A stretch of 64,000 nucleotides of DNA from Saprospiraceae bacterium (GCA_028282725.1 JANQHF010000004.1:84076-148075); one strand, 5' to 3'; positions 28,663-37,665 are shown, counted from the stretch's first letter. A program made the numbers and translations. The notes: a model not told the origin generated them from the sequence alone.

Positions 28663-29345
28663 TTTAGTTGTAACTGTGATCCATTTAAACTTCATTTTAT
28701 TGTCCTTTCGACCTTGCGGAGAAAGCCAGGGGCTTCTGAATGATTTCCAACATAAAAAATCCCTAATGTAACCTGGTAAATAGAGTAGTTCTCAAATGTT
28801 TACTTTTTTTGCTCATACTTTTTTAGAAAAAGTATCAGCAAAAATCGTTCTCCTGAATACCCTGTAAAAGAGCTAGTTTAATTTCATAGGTGAGTTTTTC
28901 ATTACACGAATCAATTTCTTCGAAGAACACAAGCTTTTTCTTTTCCTGAAAAGCTCTTTTAGCTGGTGCAAGCGTGGCCGCCCCACTCATGCGAACCAGC
29001 CCCCCCAAAGCGTACGAATCAAATCTCTAAGCATTGGTCAAATTTCCAATGTCAGTTATGATTAAAGCAATCCCTCTATCAATGTGAATATGGAATGTTC
29101 CTGAGATGCCAGGCTTTACTTAATCTTTTTGTCCAGTGACAATAATTGACATGCGTTAAGAAATCCTGAAACCTTGGAAGGATTTTAGCACGTCAAGCTA
29201 TGGTTTCGCTGAATCACGTGAGATGCAGCGAAAATCACATTACAAAAAGGAGATTTTTTGGTTCGTTTTTTTATCGATTGAAAAAATGAACGATTAGATT
29301 ATTAGTACTTTTTATTGTTAGACAAAGTTTAGCTAAGGATAAATC
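28663..29345. repeat. Gene-free stretch containing a ~200-bp dispersed repeat
   Basis: No gene is supported. Positions 28813-29020 form one copy of a repeat whose diverged, inverted partner is at 60253-60435: shared blocks include ATACTTTTTTAGAAAAAGTAT (hairpin), AGCAAAAATCGTTC, CCTGTAAAAGAGCT, GAAGAACACAA and CTCATGCGAAC. Translated on the minus strand, this copy stays open for about 40 codons (ending ALLQGIQENDFC), while the partner is broken by stops, so a former coding function is possible but weak. A separate hairpin (TTTCGCTG ... CAGCGAAA) lies at 29204-29233. Confidence 0.6.
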
Positions 29346-29840
29346 TCAATTCGCATCATCCTGTTTCAAAAGCAATGCACTGATCACATTAACTACCGCA
29401 CCGATCAAAAAGACCATTACAAACATTACAATTCCTTGAAACCAGCTCGTATATATAAATTCAGGCATTTGTGCCAATTGTTCATTAAATGCGACTAGCT
29501 CAACCTCACTAAGATCTTTCCTCTGCCATTCCAGGAATTCTTCTTTTTGAAGTGCAAAAAAGATCACGCTGTGAAGGGCCATGACCAGACCGGCAATGAC
29601 GGTAATACCCAGCCCTATTTTGCACGCCTGACCAAAATTTACAGAACCGTGATTCAATTGATCACGGAAATATCTGACCCCAAATGGTATGCACAAGAGA
29701 GAAAGTGTTATGGACAGGTATCCTACGGCCTGGGAACCGCTTACCCCTACAGATTGAGCGATGAGCAACCAGTTCAGCGTTCCGAGTATGCTTGAGATCA
29801 GTCCACCGATGATGCCATATTTCCAGATGTAGTTTTTCAT
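29346..29840 (-). CDS. DUF4199-type four-TM membrane protein
   Basis: A 164-aa protein from the start at 29840 (MKNYIWKYGIIGGLISSILG); the upstream ATG adds seven residues only. Four hydrophobic segments are visible at ~8-28, ~38-56, ~75-97 and ~137-160, with the conserved GVRYFRDQLNHGSVNFGQAC between the second and third. This matches DUF4199 proteins, abundant in Bacteroidota and of unknown function. It stands 145 bp downstream of a membrane-bound LuxR-type regulator on the same strand. Confidence 0.8.
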   Translation of the reverse strand: MKNYIWKYGIIGGLISSILGTLNWLLIAQSVGVSGSQAVGYLSITLSLLCIPFGVRYFRDQLNHGSVNFGQACKIGLGITVIAGLVMALHSVIFFALQKEEFLEWQRKDLSEVELVAFNEQLAQMPEFIYTSWFQGIVMFVMVFLIGAVVNVISALLLKQDDAN

Positions 29841-29985
29841 AACAAGATTTTTTGAATTCACATTAAAACTAAGACTGCCCGGGCATTCCGGCGACCTGCT
29901 AAAGTAGGATTTCCGGGATTCCGATAGAAATCATCCCAAAGTCGGATGTGTTGACTTGTCCCTCATGGTATAGAGAATATCAGTT

Positions 29986-30381
29986 TTAGATGATCTCCAG
30001 GTCCCTGCCTATCTTAATGGCCTCGGTTCTCCGTCGGGCTTCAAGCTTCGTCAGGATCTTTGATACGTGGGACTTTACAGTCGTCTCAGCTATAAACAGA
30101 TGCGCACCAATCTCCTTGTTTGACATACCATCAGACATTAATTGCAGGACATGTAATTCCTGTTTGCTCAGCAAAGATTTCTGTAAGTGGCGCTTTTTAT
30201 TTCTCGATGTGACGAAGAAATAGCGGCTGATGATGAGACCGAAAATAAAAAACAATATTCCTGAAATGATCAGAAACATATTCTCAGATCCGCCTAAGGC
30301 GAACAGCGACCATCGCTCTAATTGAAATAGAAGCAAGATCACAACAGACAAACCTCCAAAAATCAAGATGGTTTTTTTCAT
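29986..30381 (-). CDS. Membrane-bound LuxR-type transcriptional regulator
   Basis: 131 aa from the start at 30381 (MKKTILIFGGLSVV). Two transmembrane helices (~4-22 and ~36-58) are followed by a basic linker and a GerE/LuxR helix-turn-helix: LLSKQELHVLQLMSDGMSNK, EIGAHLFIAETTVKSHVSKI, LTKLEARRRTEAI. No receiver domain is present. Such membrane-tethered LuxR proteins occur widely in Bacteroidota, but their signals are unknown; they may respond to membrane state or be released by proteolysis. It follows the 152-aa exported protein with a 17-bp gap, so these two are probably an operon. Confidence 0.85.
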   Translation of the reverse strand: MKKTILIFGGLSVVILLLFQLERWSLFALGGSENMFLIISGILFFIFGLIISRYFFVTSRNKKRHLQKSLLSKQELHVLQLMSDGMSNKEIGAHLFIAETTVKSHVSKILTKLEARRRTEAIKIGRDLEII

Positions 30382-30398
30382 AGTCTGGTTGACTGCTC

Positions 30399-30857
30399 TT
30401 ATTTCTTGTCTTTTCTCAAAGTGCAAGCCAAAGCTCCCAGGCCGATTCCACGACTCAGGTAGTTTGGAAATTGTTCTGAGATATCGATCTCGACAGAGAG
30501 CACTTCGGTTGGGTCGATATGTGCATTGTGGATATTTTCCTTCTCCTTTATCAAATACACGATCAATTTTGTATCACTGTCTTCGACATGTTCGTAGACT
30601 TCGTCATTCAGGGCCCCAAACTCCTCGATGATATGTTTGTAAAATGCAACGTGTTTGTCCAGATTGATCGTTTCATAATCTTCCGGCAGGTAGGTCTCCT
30701 TTACAAAATTTGCAATTGCCGATTCCGTGCCGGAATTGTGCATTTTAATGAATTTGTTGAGCAGGCGGTATTTGCTGTTATCCTGTGCAAATGCTTCAGT
30801 CGTCGTGCCATAAACAACGATGATAAAGAATAAAATAAACTTCGCTATGCTTCTCAT
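30399..30857 (-). CDS. Exported protein of unknown function
   Basis: 152 aa from the start at 30857 (MRSIAKFILFFIIVVYG), with a signal peptide ending EAFAQ. The mature part has a mixed alpha/beta pattern resembling small hydrolase-associated or NTF2-like proteins (KYRLLNKFIKMHNSGTESAI, then VAFYKHIIEEFGALNDEVY), but I recognise no family with confidence. It precedes the membrane LuxR regulator by 17 bp; a functional link to signalling is possible but not shown. Confidence 0.6.
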   Translation of the reverse strand: MRSIAKFILFFIIVVYGTTTEAFAQDNSKYRLLNKFIKMHNSGTESAIANFVKETYLPEDYETINLDKHVAFYKHIIEEFGALNDEVYEHVEDSDTKLIVYLIKEKENIHNAHIDPTEVLSVEIDISEQFPNYLSRGIGLGALACTLRKDKK

Positions 30858-30990
30858 ACTTCGAATGCTTTTTTGCCCAGGTTGATTCACTTGTGAATTT
30901 TTTTGAAGATAGTTTATTTCATTTCAAAACAGAAATGTAGAATACATGCATCTCCTTATTCCCTCCTGGAATGACCAGGGTTCTTTGATT

Positions 30991-31389
30991 TTAAAGGTAT
31001 TCAAAACCACCAAAATATTCCTTACTCTCCATGATCCGGGATATTTGATTTTGTTGATCTACATGGTAAAGGCCCTTGTTTGCAACCATCGTCAAAAAGT
31101 ACCTGATCATGTAATTCGACAATCTGGTCATGTCCTTCCCTGGCCCCAAGAAAAGCCAGTGGTCCCGGGGTTTTCCAAAGTACAGATGTGCCCGAAATGG
31201 TTTCCAGTTTGCCGGTATCTCCTGGATATGATCTTCGAGCTTTTTTCTTCCAACTTTCTGTGGTGCGGGAAATACAAATTTGACGTGTTCAGGTAACAAA
31301 TATGCAAAGGGCTCATATTGATTTCTGAATGCATGAAATCCTTCATGTCGAATATCCGGATAATGTACAATAGCAAAAAACATGTTCAA
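30991..31389 (-). pseudogene. 2'-5' RNA ligase-like (2H phosphoesterase) gene with decayed 3' part
   Basis: The 132-aa reading frame begins like Bacteroidota 2H proteins: MNMFFAIVHYPDIRHEGF, then EHVKFVFPAPQKVG (first His motif in degenerate form), then WKPFRAHLYF and RDHWLFLGPG. The second HxT/S motif expected near the C-terminus is missing. Around 31132 another minus-strand frame encodes HDQIVELHDQVLF, which fits the family better than the continuing frame (TRLSNYMIRYF), pointing to a frameshift. The gene therefore looks inactivated in its last third. An alternative is a genuinely short, divergent protein. The catalytic pair of His is incomplete either way. Confidence 0.5.
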
Positions 31390-31603
31390 TCAGGAAGAAT
31401 TTAAAAAATAATGGAAGACAAGAATATAGATGAGTGGCTCCGGAGCCTTGTGCTCAGTTGTGAATTGTTTTTGTGAGTGCACAGTGAAAGAATTTAGACC
31501 TGAGCAAATCGAAAGTGTAGTTTCTGCACTCTGGTGTCTTACAATTCTTAAGTTATTGACTTTTCCATAAATCTGCTTAAATGAAAAAGATACCTTCCCT
31601 TAA
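31390..31603. other. Short gene-free AT-rich stretch
   Basis: Nothing recognisable was found here. It separates the decayed 2H gene from the decayed S74-chaperone gene, and no palindromic repeat of the kinds seen elsewhere is present. Confidence 0.4.
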
Positions 31604-32399
31604 ATCGGCCAGAATGAAATCACCACTCCCGGACATCGCGTTGCCAGCTTCCATTTCATTTACCCACTTCAAGGTCAAATTGCAGAAATTGATGGAAATA
31701 TTGAGATTAGGAACATTTCACCTCTTTTAAATTTTTATAACACCCTGGCGGATCGGATTGATGGTTAAGTTTATGTTTTCGGTGGCGACTTTAACGTTGA
31801 AGCTGATTTTGACGATCTCAACCTGAGAGCCATCGACGAAATTAGAATTCGGCCGGACTCCATTGTATGTAGTGATGGCCCGACAGGTCCATGAGCAGAA
31901 TTTACATTTTATCATAAAGATGGTACTGCAGGAGACATGGTCTCACAATCGAAAATAATGGAGGGAGTGCAAACCGGTGGGGTTTCTTTGTTGTCAATTT
32001 AGGTGGAGATAAGAGGTTGATACGCAATGGGGTAAACGTTGGAACCTTTACTCCTGATGGGGTGTATACACCATCTGATTTCAAAGAGAAGAAAAATATT
32101 GATGAAGTCGGAACGATCCTGCCTTTTGTTCTTGCCTTATCACGCAAGAAATATTTGTACAAGAGTCAGGAATATCCAGACAAGAAGAAGTTTGGCCTTG
32201 CCGCACAGGATGTTCAAGAATAGTTTCCAGAACTTGTCAAATCTGCTAGTCAAGAAAGTGGGAAGCCATTTCTTCAACTAAATTATTCGGGATTTGGTGC
32301 GTTTGCGATTAAGATAATACAGGTCAGCTTTCACAGTTGAAAGGACAATTAGAAGAGATCAGTCAGAAATTGGAAAAAATGGAATGCCAAAATAAATGA
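31604..32399 (+). pseudogene. Decayed surface/tail-fibre-like protein with Peptidase S74 chaperone domain
   Basis: Homology-like peptides continue across several frames with stops between them. From 31604 the frame reads TTPGHRVASFHFIYPLQGQ, then IAEIDGNIEIRNISPLLNFY, a stop, then VFGGDFNVEADFDDLNLRAI and RIRPDSIVCSDG. At 32017 another frame gives GTFTPDGVYTPSDFKEKKNI, RKKYLYKSQEYPDKKKFGLA and AQDVQE, then a TAG, then FPELVKS and LQLNYSGFGAFAIKIIQ, ending in a heptad-like coil (QLEEISQKLEKME). The S/SD.R.K.NI, FGLAAQDVxExFPELV and L.Y....A..I elements are the S74 intramolecular chaperone found on phage tail spikes and bacterial surface proteins. At least three stops or shifts make it non-functional. 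Confidence 0.75.
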
Positions 32400-32459
32400 A
32401 GCGGAAGGACTGTTATTTGAATATGAAAAATGGGGCATAATTAGAATTCGATTCTGCGG

Positions 32460-33629
32460 TCAAAGTTTTTTCCATTTTTCAAGTATCATTTTTTCCCGGG
32501 AAAGAATCGAATCTTGATTTGACTCGGCCTTGTTTCTTTGTTCCTGCGAGACGGCATCAGATTTCCACCATTCATAAGTATCTCGAACCGTATCGATTAA
32601 TGGTCTGAAAGTCAGTCCATTTTGCAGTGCTTTGTGATTATTGACTTTTGCGGATCCAATATTTTTTCCAACCGGCAGTATCCAGGGAACAATGTGATGA
32701 ATGCCATGGTGTTTCAAAAATTCATAATCATCAATTTGTACAAATGTCGATGGGACATCAAAAGCATCGCTCGCTTCACGGACAAATGACATCATATTTT
32801 GGCTTTCCCGAGGTCCAACAGCATTGAAGGTGCCATTCTTTTTCATTTCTATCAATTGGATCATCCACTTGGCCGTATCCCTGACATCTATATATTGGAC
32901 CGGGTCTTCTTTTTCCCCTGGCACCAATATTTCTCCTCCTCTGCTTAGCCGGACCGGCCAATGAATAAATCGATTTGATTTGTCCGCAGGCCCGATCATA
33001 TAGGTTGGTCGTACAATAAGCGTCCTGTTTGTGCCGAATTCACTAATTGCTGCCAATTCTGAATTTGCTTTCATGACACCGTACCAATATTCCATTTTTT
33101 CCTCCTCCTTCATTTCTCCCGGTTCGGAGAGTAATACCTTGTCCTCTTCTTTGAAATTTTCCCCCAGGTATGGATAATATACTCCAGTCGAACTGGTGAA
33201 TACATATAAATCGCATTGCTCCTTTAAAAGGGCAGCTGAATCTTTCGTCCATTGAACCCGATGACCCGAATTATCGATAACGACATCCCATTCCCGGTTA
33301 TATAATGCTGTTAAATTGTCGTTTCTGTCTCCTATCAGTTGCTCAACGTTTTTGAAAAGCTCTATATGGACAGTGGGCATTGTCTTACCCCTGGTAAAGG
33401 TTGAAATAGAATGACCGCGACTCATCGCATATGCAATTTGATGAGGACCTAAAAAACTGGTTCCGCCGAGGATTAAAATCTTGAGTTGCTTATCGAGTGG
33501 AACAGGATCCATAAAGAGTGATTCTAATTCAGAGCTAAGACGGCTGACACCAGAGGAAAGAAATGGACAGACAATCCCTGCATGAATCGCTAGTTCAATG
33601 AATGCTCTTCTCGTTTTTCTATTTTTCAT
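32460..33629 (-). CDS. Exported NAD-dependent epimerase/dehydratase family protein (probable Tat substrate)
   Basis: About 389 aa from the start at 33629. The N-terminus MKNRKTRRAFIELAIHAG has a twin-arginine motif (TRRAFI) and a hydrophobic stretch, suggesting Tat export. A Rossmann domain follows: LKILILGGTSFLGPHQIAYA (NAD loop GGTSFLG), DVVIDNSGH, YVFTSSTGVY, and Tyr/Lys of the extended SDR family (YWYGVMKANSE). Later segments are VRPTYMIGPAD and VQYIDVRDTAKWM. Substrate unknown; the closest type is the atypical SDR group related to chloroplast RNA-binding proteins and sugar epimerases. Confidence 0.85.
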   Translation of the reverse strand: MKNRKTRRAFIELAIHAGIVCPFLSSGVSRLSSELESLFMDPVPLDKQLKILILGGTSFLGPHQIAYAMSRGHSISTFTRGKTMPTVHIELFKNVEQLIGDRNDNLTALYNREWDVVIDNSGHRVQWTKDSAALLKEQCDLYVFTSSTGVYYPYLGENFKEEDKVLLSEPGEMKEEEKMEYWYGVMKANSELAAISEFGTNRTLIVRPTYMIGPADKSNRFIHWPVRLSRGGEILVPGEKEDPVQYIDVRDTAKWMIQLIEMKKNGTFNAVGPRESQNMMSFVREASDAFDVPSTFVQIDDYEFLKHHGIHHIVPWILPVGKNIGSAKVNNHKALQNGLTFRPLIDTVRDTYEWWKSDAVSQEQRNKAESNQDSILSREKMILEKWKKL

Positions 33630-33766
33630 TTTCTCCAAATTTGAAAATTGTAAATCCTTATTCCATCATTCAATCATTTGCCGATGAAGGCGAAGCCTTG
33701 TACGGGCTGGCACAATCAGTCAGAAAGGCATCCCGTACTTTCACAAAGAGAAATGTCAGGACTCAT

Positions 33767-34342
33767 TCAATCACTGAAGATCCCATTTTTAAACAATTGA
33801 TACCATTTTTCAAGGGTATCTTCATCATATAATTCGATCATACTGAATACCTCTCTTGCAAATTCGATCGGAGCTGTGCCATTGGCAGTGATAATATTTT
33901 GGTCCGTTACAGCCAGTTGATCTTCGTAATGTTTTTCTCCGTTATATATTGGTACCACCTGTTTCAGATAATTCAGATCATTACTTGTGTGATTGAAATC
34001 ATCCAGCAAACCAAGCCTGCCTAAAAATGTGGTTGCTGCACATATGGCAGCTATTGGTTTTCCTAATGAATGAAGCGAACGTATCATATGCTCTATTTCG
34101 GGATTCATTCCCTTTTCCCATGCCTCTCCTCCGGGAAGTATCAGGATGTCTATGTCTTCAGACGAAATTGCCTTGAGCGAAGAGTCAGGACGGACATGTA
34201 AATGGCCCATAGATCTCACTGGATTTCCCTTTGTAGAAAAGTAGATTAAATCAAAATTCGGGCTTCTGTTAATTTCAGGCGTGATATAGGCGATTTCCCA
34301 ATCTGAATAACCATCAAATAAGAACACCGCTACATTTTTCAT
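33767..34342 (-). CDS. DJ-1/PfpI-family protein
   Basis: A 191-aa protein beginning VAVFLFDGYSDWEIAYITPE, with the conserved Glu16, and the nucleophile elbow AAICAATTFLGRLGLL placing Cys101 at the expected position. ILPGGEAWEKG is the oxyanion region. The family includes chaperone/deglycase-type proteins, ThiJ-like enzymes and amidases; the exact activity is not predictable. The closest sequence type is the type 1 glutamine amidotransferase-like group of Bacteroidota. It is monocistronic, 137 bp downstream of and on the same strand as no other gene. Confidence 0.85.
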   Translation of the reverse strand: MKNVAVFLFDGYSDWEIAYITPEINRSPNFDLIYFSTKGNPVRSMGHLHVRPDSSLKAISSEDIDILILPGGEAWEKGMNPEIEHMIRSLHSLGKPIAAICAATTFLGRLGLLDDFNHTSNDLNYLKQVVPIYNGEKHYEDQLAVTDQNIITANGTAPIEFAREVFSMIELYDEDTLEKWYQLFKNGIFSD

Positions 34343-34685
34343 TGCATTTCTTTAATCAGGAAGAGACCAAAACATTCGCAAGTTCGCTTCTGTTGAGTAA
34401 GGAAGATAGTGATTGATGATCATTTTAAAACTCTATATGATCAACCAATGCGAGTTTCCAAGTTTTGTTATCAAAACAGTTCTATTAGCTTCTAATATTC
34501 AGCGGTAAAGACCATTTTCATCTTTAGCGACTCAGTTGTATTGTAAAAATTTGGTTGTCAACTGATTATATATACATACTTAAAGTTATTAAACAGGACA
34601 GGTCACCCGACTTTAAGTCGGGTGACAACTTAAAGCAAGGGTATCACTTAAAGGAAGGCGACGCTTAATTGACGTGCTTTGGCGC
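34343..34685. other. Intergenic stretch with a perfect 25-bp palindrome
   Basis: No gene is visible. The main feature is the palindrome at 34602-34626, listed separately; the rest is AT-rich without recognisable signal. Confidence 0.4.
34602..34626. repeat. Perfect palindrome, REP-like
   Basis: Two 12-bp arms (GTCACCCGACTT and AAGTCGGGTGAC) flank one central T, making a strong hairpin. The core CCCGACTTTAAGTCGGG resembles CTCGACTTAAAGTCGGGC at 63784-63802, so it belongs to a dispersed repeat family. It lies just beyond the 3' end of the GGCT-like gene and could also act as a terminator, though no T-run follows. Confidence 0.75.
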
Positions 34686-34699
34686 TTATTCTTCCTCAT

Positions 34700-35035
34700 T
34701 CAAAACACAAATAAATGCGTTGACCTGTTGCCATCACCAAGTTGTACGGAGGTCAAGACCCTTTTACAGGCCGGCCCCTCAAATGCATCCAGGGCATCCC
34801 AATGATCCGCTAATTGTTCAGATGAGAAAATGAAACCGGCAATCGTATCTCCGTTTTCCTCGAGTACCAGGGCCGGGTAACCCGGAGCAGCTCCCCAACC
34901 TTTTTCATAGAAGCTGCCCTTAACAAATCCTAGTTTCCAGGATCCGCCAATCCGTTCCAGGATGTGAGCATTGGGCCGGCCCGGTGCCAGGGTTCCGTAT
35001 ACGAACAGATGGTTACCTTTTCCCGGATTGTCCAT
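34700..35035 (-). CDS. Gamma-glutamylcyclotransferase-like protein, frameshifted at its C-terminus
   Basis: A 111-aa AIG2/GGCT-fold protein: HLFVYGTLAPGRPNAHILER (the YGTL substrate loop), GSFYEKGWGAAPGYPALVLE, and LDAFEGPACKRVLTSVQ with the catalytic-position Glu. The paralogue at 38374-38706 is nearly identical but ends ENAFIYVLNEEE. Here the frame ends STHLFVF, while another frame reads NAFICVLNEEE and stops at 34686. One base has been lost in the stretch after the Asp codon (GATGGCAACAGG here versus GATGAACAACAGG in the paralogue). The last beta-strand is therefore altered; the protein may or may not still fold. Confidence 0.8.
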   Translation of the reverse strand: MDNPGKGNHLFVYGTLAPGRPNAHILERIGGSWKLGFVKGSFYEKGWGAAPGYPALVLEENGDTIAGFIFSSEQLADHWDALDAFEGPACKRVLTSVQLGDGNRSTHLFVF

Positions 35036-35229
35036 GTATCAATTCATACGTTTAATGATATCAACAAATCAGTAAAACGACATCACGAGTCAAAATGATG
35101 CAGTTTGATATTCATTTTCTGGCTGCCAGGACGTATTCTCACAACATTCCTGTTCAAATGATTCAAAGGATTTGTCATCAGAAGTAAATTGGATAAAACA
35201 GACATGATCCTGAATTTAGATCATTCTCC

Positions 35230-35958
35230 TCACGAAGTCCTGGCTTCTTGGATATAGAAAAAGGCTTGACCGGAATCATCCGTACAGAGCATCCTGCTTC
35301 CTTCATCAGCCACAGTGGCTCCACCATTGCTTACAATTTTATCACAACTTTCCTGCAAATCCTCCACACCAAAAGTACAAACCCAGTATTCATATTTTCC
35401 TTTGACTTCGTTGGGAATTTGCAGTACATCAGCTATATGTTCGTTATGAGCATTCTGAATGGCGAAATTATTGTTTTCTGATTCCCTGATTGTCCAATGA
35501 AAGATTCCCTGGTAAAATGGAATGATCGAATGGGCATCCGAAACGTGTAATTCATTCCAAATCAAGGTGCCGATTTCATTCATGGTCCGGGTATTGATTA
35601 GCTTATCCCCCTCAGAAATGGAAAATCCCGCTCCTTGTGGATCGCGGATCAAAGCAACTCTTCCAAAAGAGTCATCGTGATTGACCATTTCGACGGTTCC
35701 CCCAAGTTCTCTTACCTTGTCAACTGTACTTCGCACGTTCCCAACCTGCATATATGTCATCCAGAAATGAGGCATCCGCAGTTGCTTGAATTTCTCCGGT
35801 GTTTCATAGAGCCCAGCAACTGCTTTGTCTCCCGTATAGGCCATGTAGTAGCCCTGATCCTCGAAGTATTTCCATCCGAATACAGCTTCGTAAAATGTGA
35901 TCGTCTCACGGGGAGTATAGGTTGACAAGTCAGCATAGATGATGTTATTGGTCTGCAT
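35230..35958 (-). CDS. Two-domain VOC (glyoxalase/bleomycin-resistance fold) protein
   Basis: A 242-aa protein made of two VOC modules. The first (~1-118) has YADLSTYTPRETITFYEAVF, GWKYFEDQGYYMAYTGDKAV and RDPQGAGFSISEGD. The second (~130-240) has WNELHVSDAHSIIPFYQGIF, HNEHIADVLQIP and CTDDSGQAFFYIQE. The layout is that of VOC proteins sometimes annotated as hydroxylases or glyoxalase-like. Metal-ligand residues are only partly evident, so enzymatic activity is uncertain. It is followed at once by the coupled desaturase operon in the same direction, 6 bp beyond its end. Confidence 0.85.
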   Translation of the reverse strand: MQTNNIIYADLSTYTPRETITFYEAVFGWKYFEDQGYYMAYTGDKAVAGLYETPEKFKQLRMPHFWMTYMQVGNVRSTVDKVRELGGTVEMVNHDDSFGRVALIRDPQGAGFSISEGDKLINTRTMNEIGTLIWNELHVSDAHSIIPFYQGIFHWTIRESENNNFAIQNAHNEHIADVLQIPNEVKGKYEYWVCTFGVEDLQESCDKIVSNGGATVADEGSRMLCTDDSGQAFFYIQEARTS

Positions 35959-35964
35959 TGTCTC

Positions 35965-36215
35965 TTAATGAATCATTTGAATGATAATAATATCCACAAT
36001 ACACAACCCTAAAATAATCCATAACCAAGTCGACCATTTCGGGTGAATGTTTTGAGCAATCTTCATTTCGATCCAGGTCCAGAGTATAATGTAGCTTGTC
36101 CAGACCCAAAAAAATTGTGAATCTCAAAAATCATCATCATGATCATTCCGGTGATAAAAATGATCATTGTCGATATAAATAAAGTCCATTCTCGCGTTGA
36201 TGCCTTTTGTATCAT
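35965..36215 (-). pseudogene. Small membrane protein, translationally coupled but frameshifted at a T7 run
   Basis: The ATG at 36215 overlaps the sterol-desaturase stop as ATGA. The frame begins MIQKASTREWTLFISTMIIF and ITGMIMMMIFEIHN; if one base is added in the run of seven T (seven A on the plus strand near 36108), it continues as FFWVWTSYIILWTWIEMKIA, then HPKWSTWLWIILGLCIVDII and ends IIQMIH at 35965. The restored product would be about 83 aa with three hydrophobic helices. As written, the first frame stops after about 50 residues. The long homopolymer makes a sequencing error or programmed slippage plausible alternatives to true decay. Confidence 0.6.
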
Positions 36216-37105
36216 TTTTCCATTTGTTGATTCGGCATCCATTCGGGGGGTTTAACAAAGGCCAGTAATTTATTGGAAAGTCCTTCTATCTCTTTTAGCT
36301 TTTTAAAAAAGCGAAACAGGCCATGAAGAAAAACATTGATCGGGTTTACACTATTCACAGGCATTGATATACCATAGATGACTTTTTCTACTTCAGGCTC
36401 AAAAGTGCCCAGCATCCGATCCCAAATGATTAAAATCCCGGCGTAATTCTTATCCCAATACTGCCGGTTAGAGCCATGATGAACCCTGTGATGTGAAGGT
36501 GTATTAAAAATGTATTCTACAGGCTTGGTCAGTTTTCCAATAACCTCGGTATGCAAGAGCGTTTGAAAGACCTGGACGAAAACCTCAGATAGCAGAACGA
36601 GAACAGGATGAAAACCCAACATGACCAATGGCAAAGAAAACAAAATGGGCAATATGGCATCAAGGGGGCCAAAGCGATAGGCAACAGACATATTGAAGTG
36701 GGGAGAACTATGATGAACCGTATGTGTTGCCCAACCAATCCCTATACGATGCATCATTCTATGTTCCCAATAATATGCGAAGTCTGCCAACAGGACACAA
36801 CAAACAATCGTGGCCCAGTTGAGCTCAAGATGGGGTAGGCTGAAGTTTTCATAGATCCAGAAGTAGCCCTTTGTTACGGCCAGGATGCCAAGGAAGATTT
36901 CAATGAGGAAGAAAGCACCAAATGTTATGACATTTGCGACACTATCCAAAATAAGATTTATGTCCAATCTCCTGAGGACGGCATATCGTATGAGCTCCAG
37001 GATGAAAAACGGAAGAATGATATATACAAAACTGAGTTCATTGAGGATATAAAACCAATGGTTTATATCTGCCCATTCGAGCCTTTTTGACAGTAATTCG
37101 ATCAT
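36212..37105 (-). CDS. Sterol desaturase / fatty-acid hydroxylase family protein
   Basis: 297 aa from the ATG at 37105, which overlaps the preceding stop as ATGA; an ATG at 37123 is also open. Several membrane helices surround the di-iron His motifs: HRMMHRIGIGWATHTVHHSS (HxxxH and HxxHH) and later HRVHHGSNRQYWDKNYAGIL. The family uses a di-iron centre to hydroxylate or desaturate lipids; related Bacteroidota proteins act on carotenoids, sphingolipids, alkylglycerols or sterols, and the substrate here cannot be fixed. It is the middle gene of a coupled three-gene set. Confidence 0.9.
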   Translation of the reverse strand: MIELLSKRLEWADINHWFYILNELSFVYIILPFFILELIRYAVLRRLDINLILDSVANVITFGAFFLIEIFLGILAVTKGYFWIYENFSLPHLELNWATIVCCVLLADFAYYWEHRMMHRIGIGWATHTVHHSSPHFNMSVAYRFGPLDAILPILFSLPLVMLGFHPVLVLLSEVFVQVFQTLLHTEVIGKLTKPVEYIFNTPSHHRVHHGSNRQYWDKNYAGILIIWDRMLGTFEPEVEKVIYGISMPVNSVNPINVFLHGLFRFFKKLKEIEGLSNKLLAFVKPPEWMPNQQMEK

Positions 37106-37665
37106 AATATCTGCTTTTTCCATGTTTCAACATCGCTATAGCCATAATAGTCATAGCTTACCTGCATCGTGCTTTCATCGATGATCTCCACCTGGCATTC
37201 AACTTCGTATTGCTGGCCTTCATATTCCAACTTATAAATGCCGCCGCCCAGATTTCCTTTCAGTGATCTTATGATCAATATTTTCGATCCTTCCGCTTTT
37301 TGACTATTACCATTTTCATCTTCGTAGCGGTAGGTGTATGCATTGAAGTTTGATCCTTCGTTTTTGATTTCATAGAGCACAGAACCTTTAAAGTCCTTAC
37401 TGTTGTAAGTCACTTTCCAATATCCAGTTAAGTCGTATTCGCCCTCATTTGATGTTGAAGTTATGTCATTTGAACCAGGAACATACCCGGAATAAAAATG
37501 CTCCGAATGCTCTTGAGAATCATTTATAGTTGAGATTGATAAAGGTTTATTTTGGTCTGAAGTTTGGATTTGGTCATCCTTGACCGCATATGTAAACAAG
37601 TGTGCCGTGCCGACTAAAAGAATGATTATTGCCAGGCTTCTGAACAGTAAGGTTGAATTCGTCAT
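37102..37665 (-). CDS. Membrane-anchored or exported protein of unknown function
   Basis: 187 aa from the ATG at 37665 (MTNSTLLFRSLAIIILLVG); an upstream ATG at 37683 adds six residues. One N-terminal hydrophobic helix is followed by a low-complexity linker and a beta-rich C-terminal half beginning DLTGYWKVTYNSKDFKGSVL, with ILIIRSLKGNLGGGIYKLEY. This resembles lipocalin-like domains such as those starting with GYW, but I do not assign a family. Its stop overlaps the desaturase start by 4 bp, so it is translationally coupled to a lipid-modifying enzyme. Confidence 0.65.
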   Translation of the reverse strand: MTNSTLLFRSLAIIILLVGTAHLFTYAVKDDQIQTSDQNKPLSISTINDSQEHSEHFYSGYVPGSNDITSTSNEGEYDLTGYWKVTYNSKDFKGSVLYEIKNEGSNFNAYTYRYEDENGNSQKAEGSKILIIRSLKGNLGGGIYKLEYEGQQYEVECQVEIIDESTMQVSYDYYGYSDVETWKKQIL

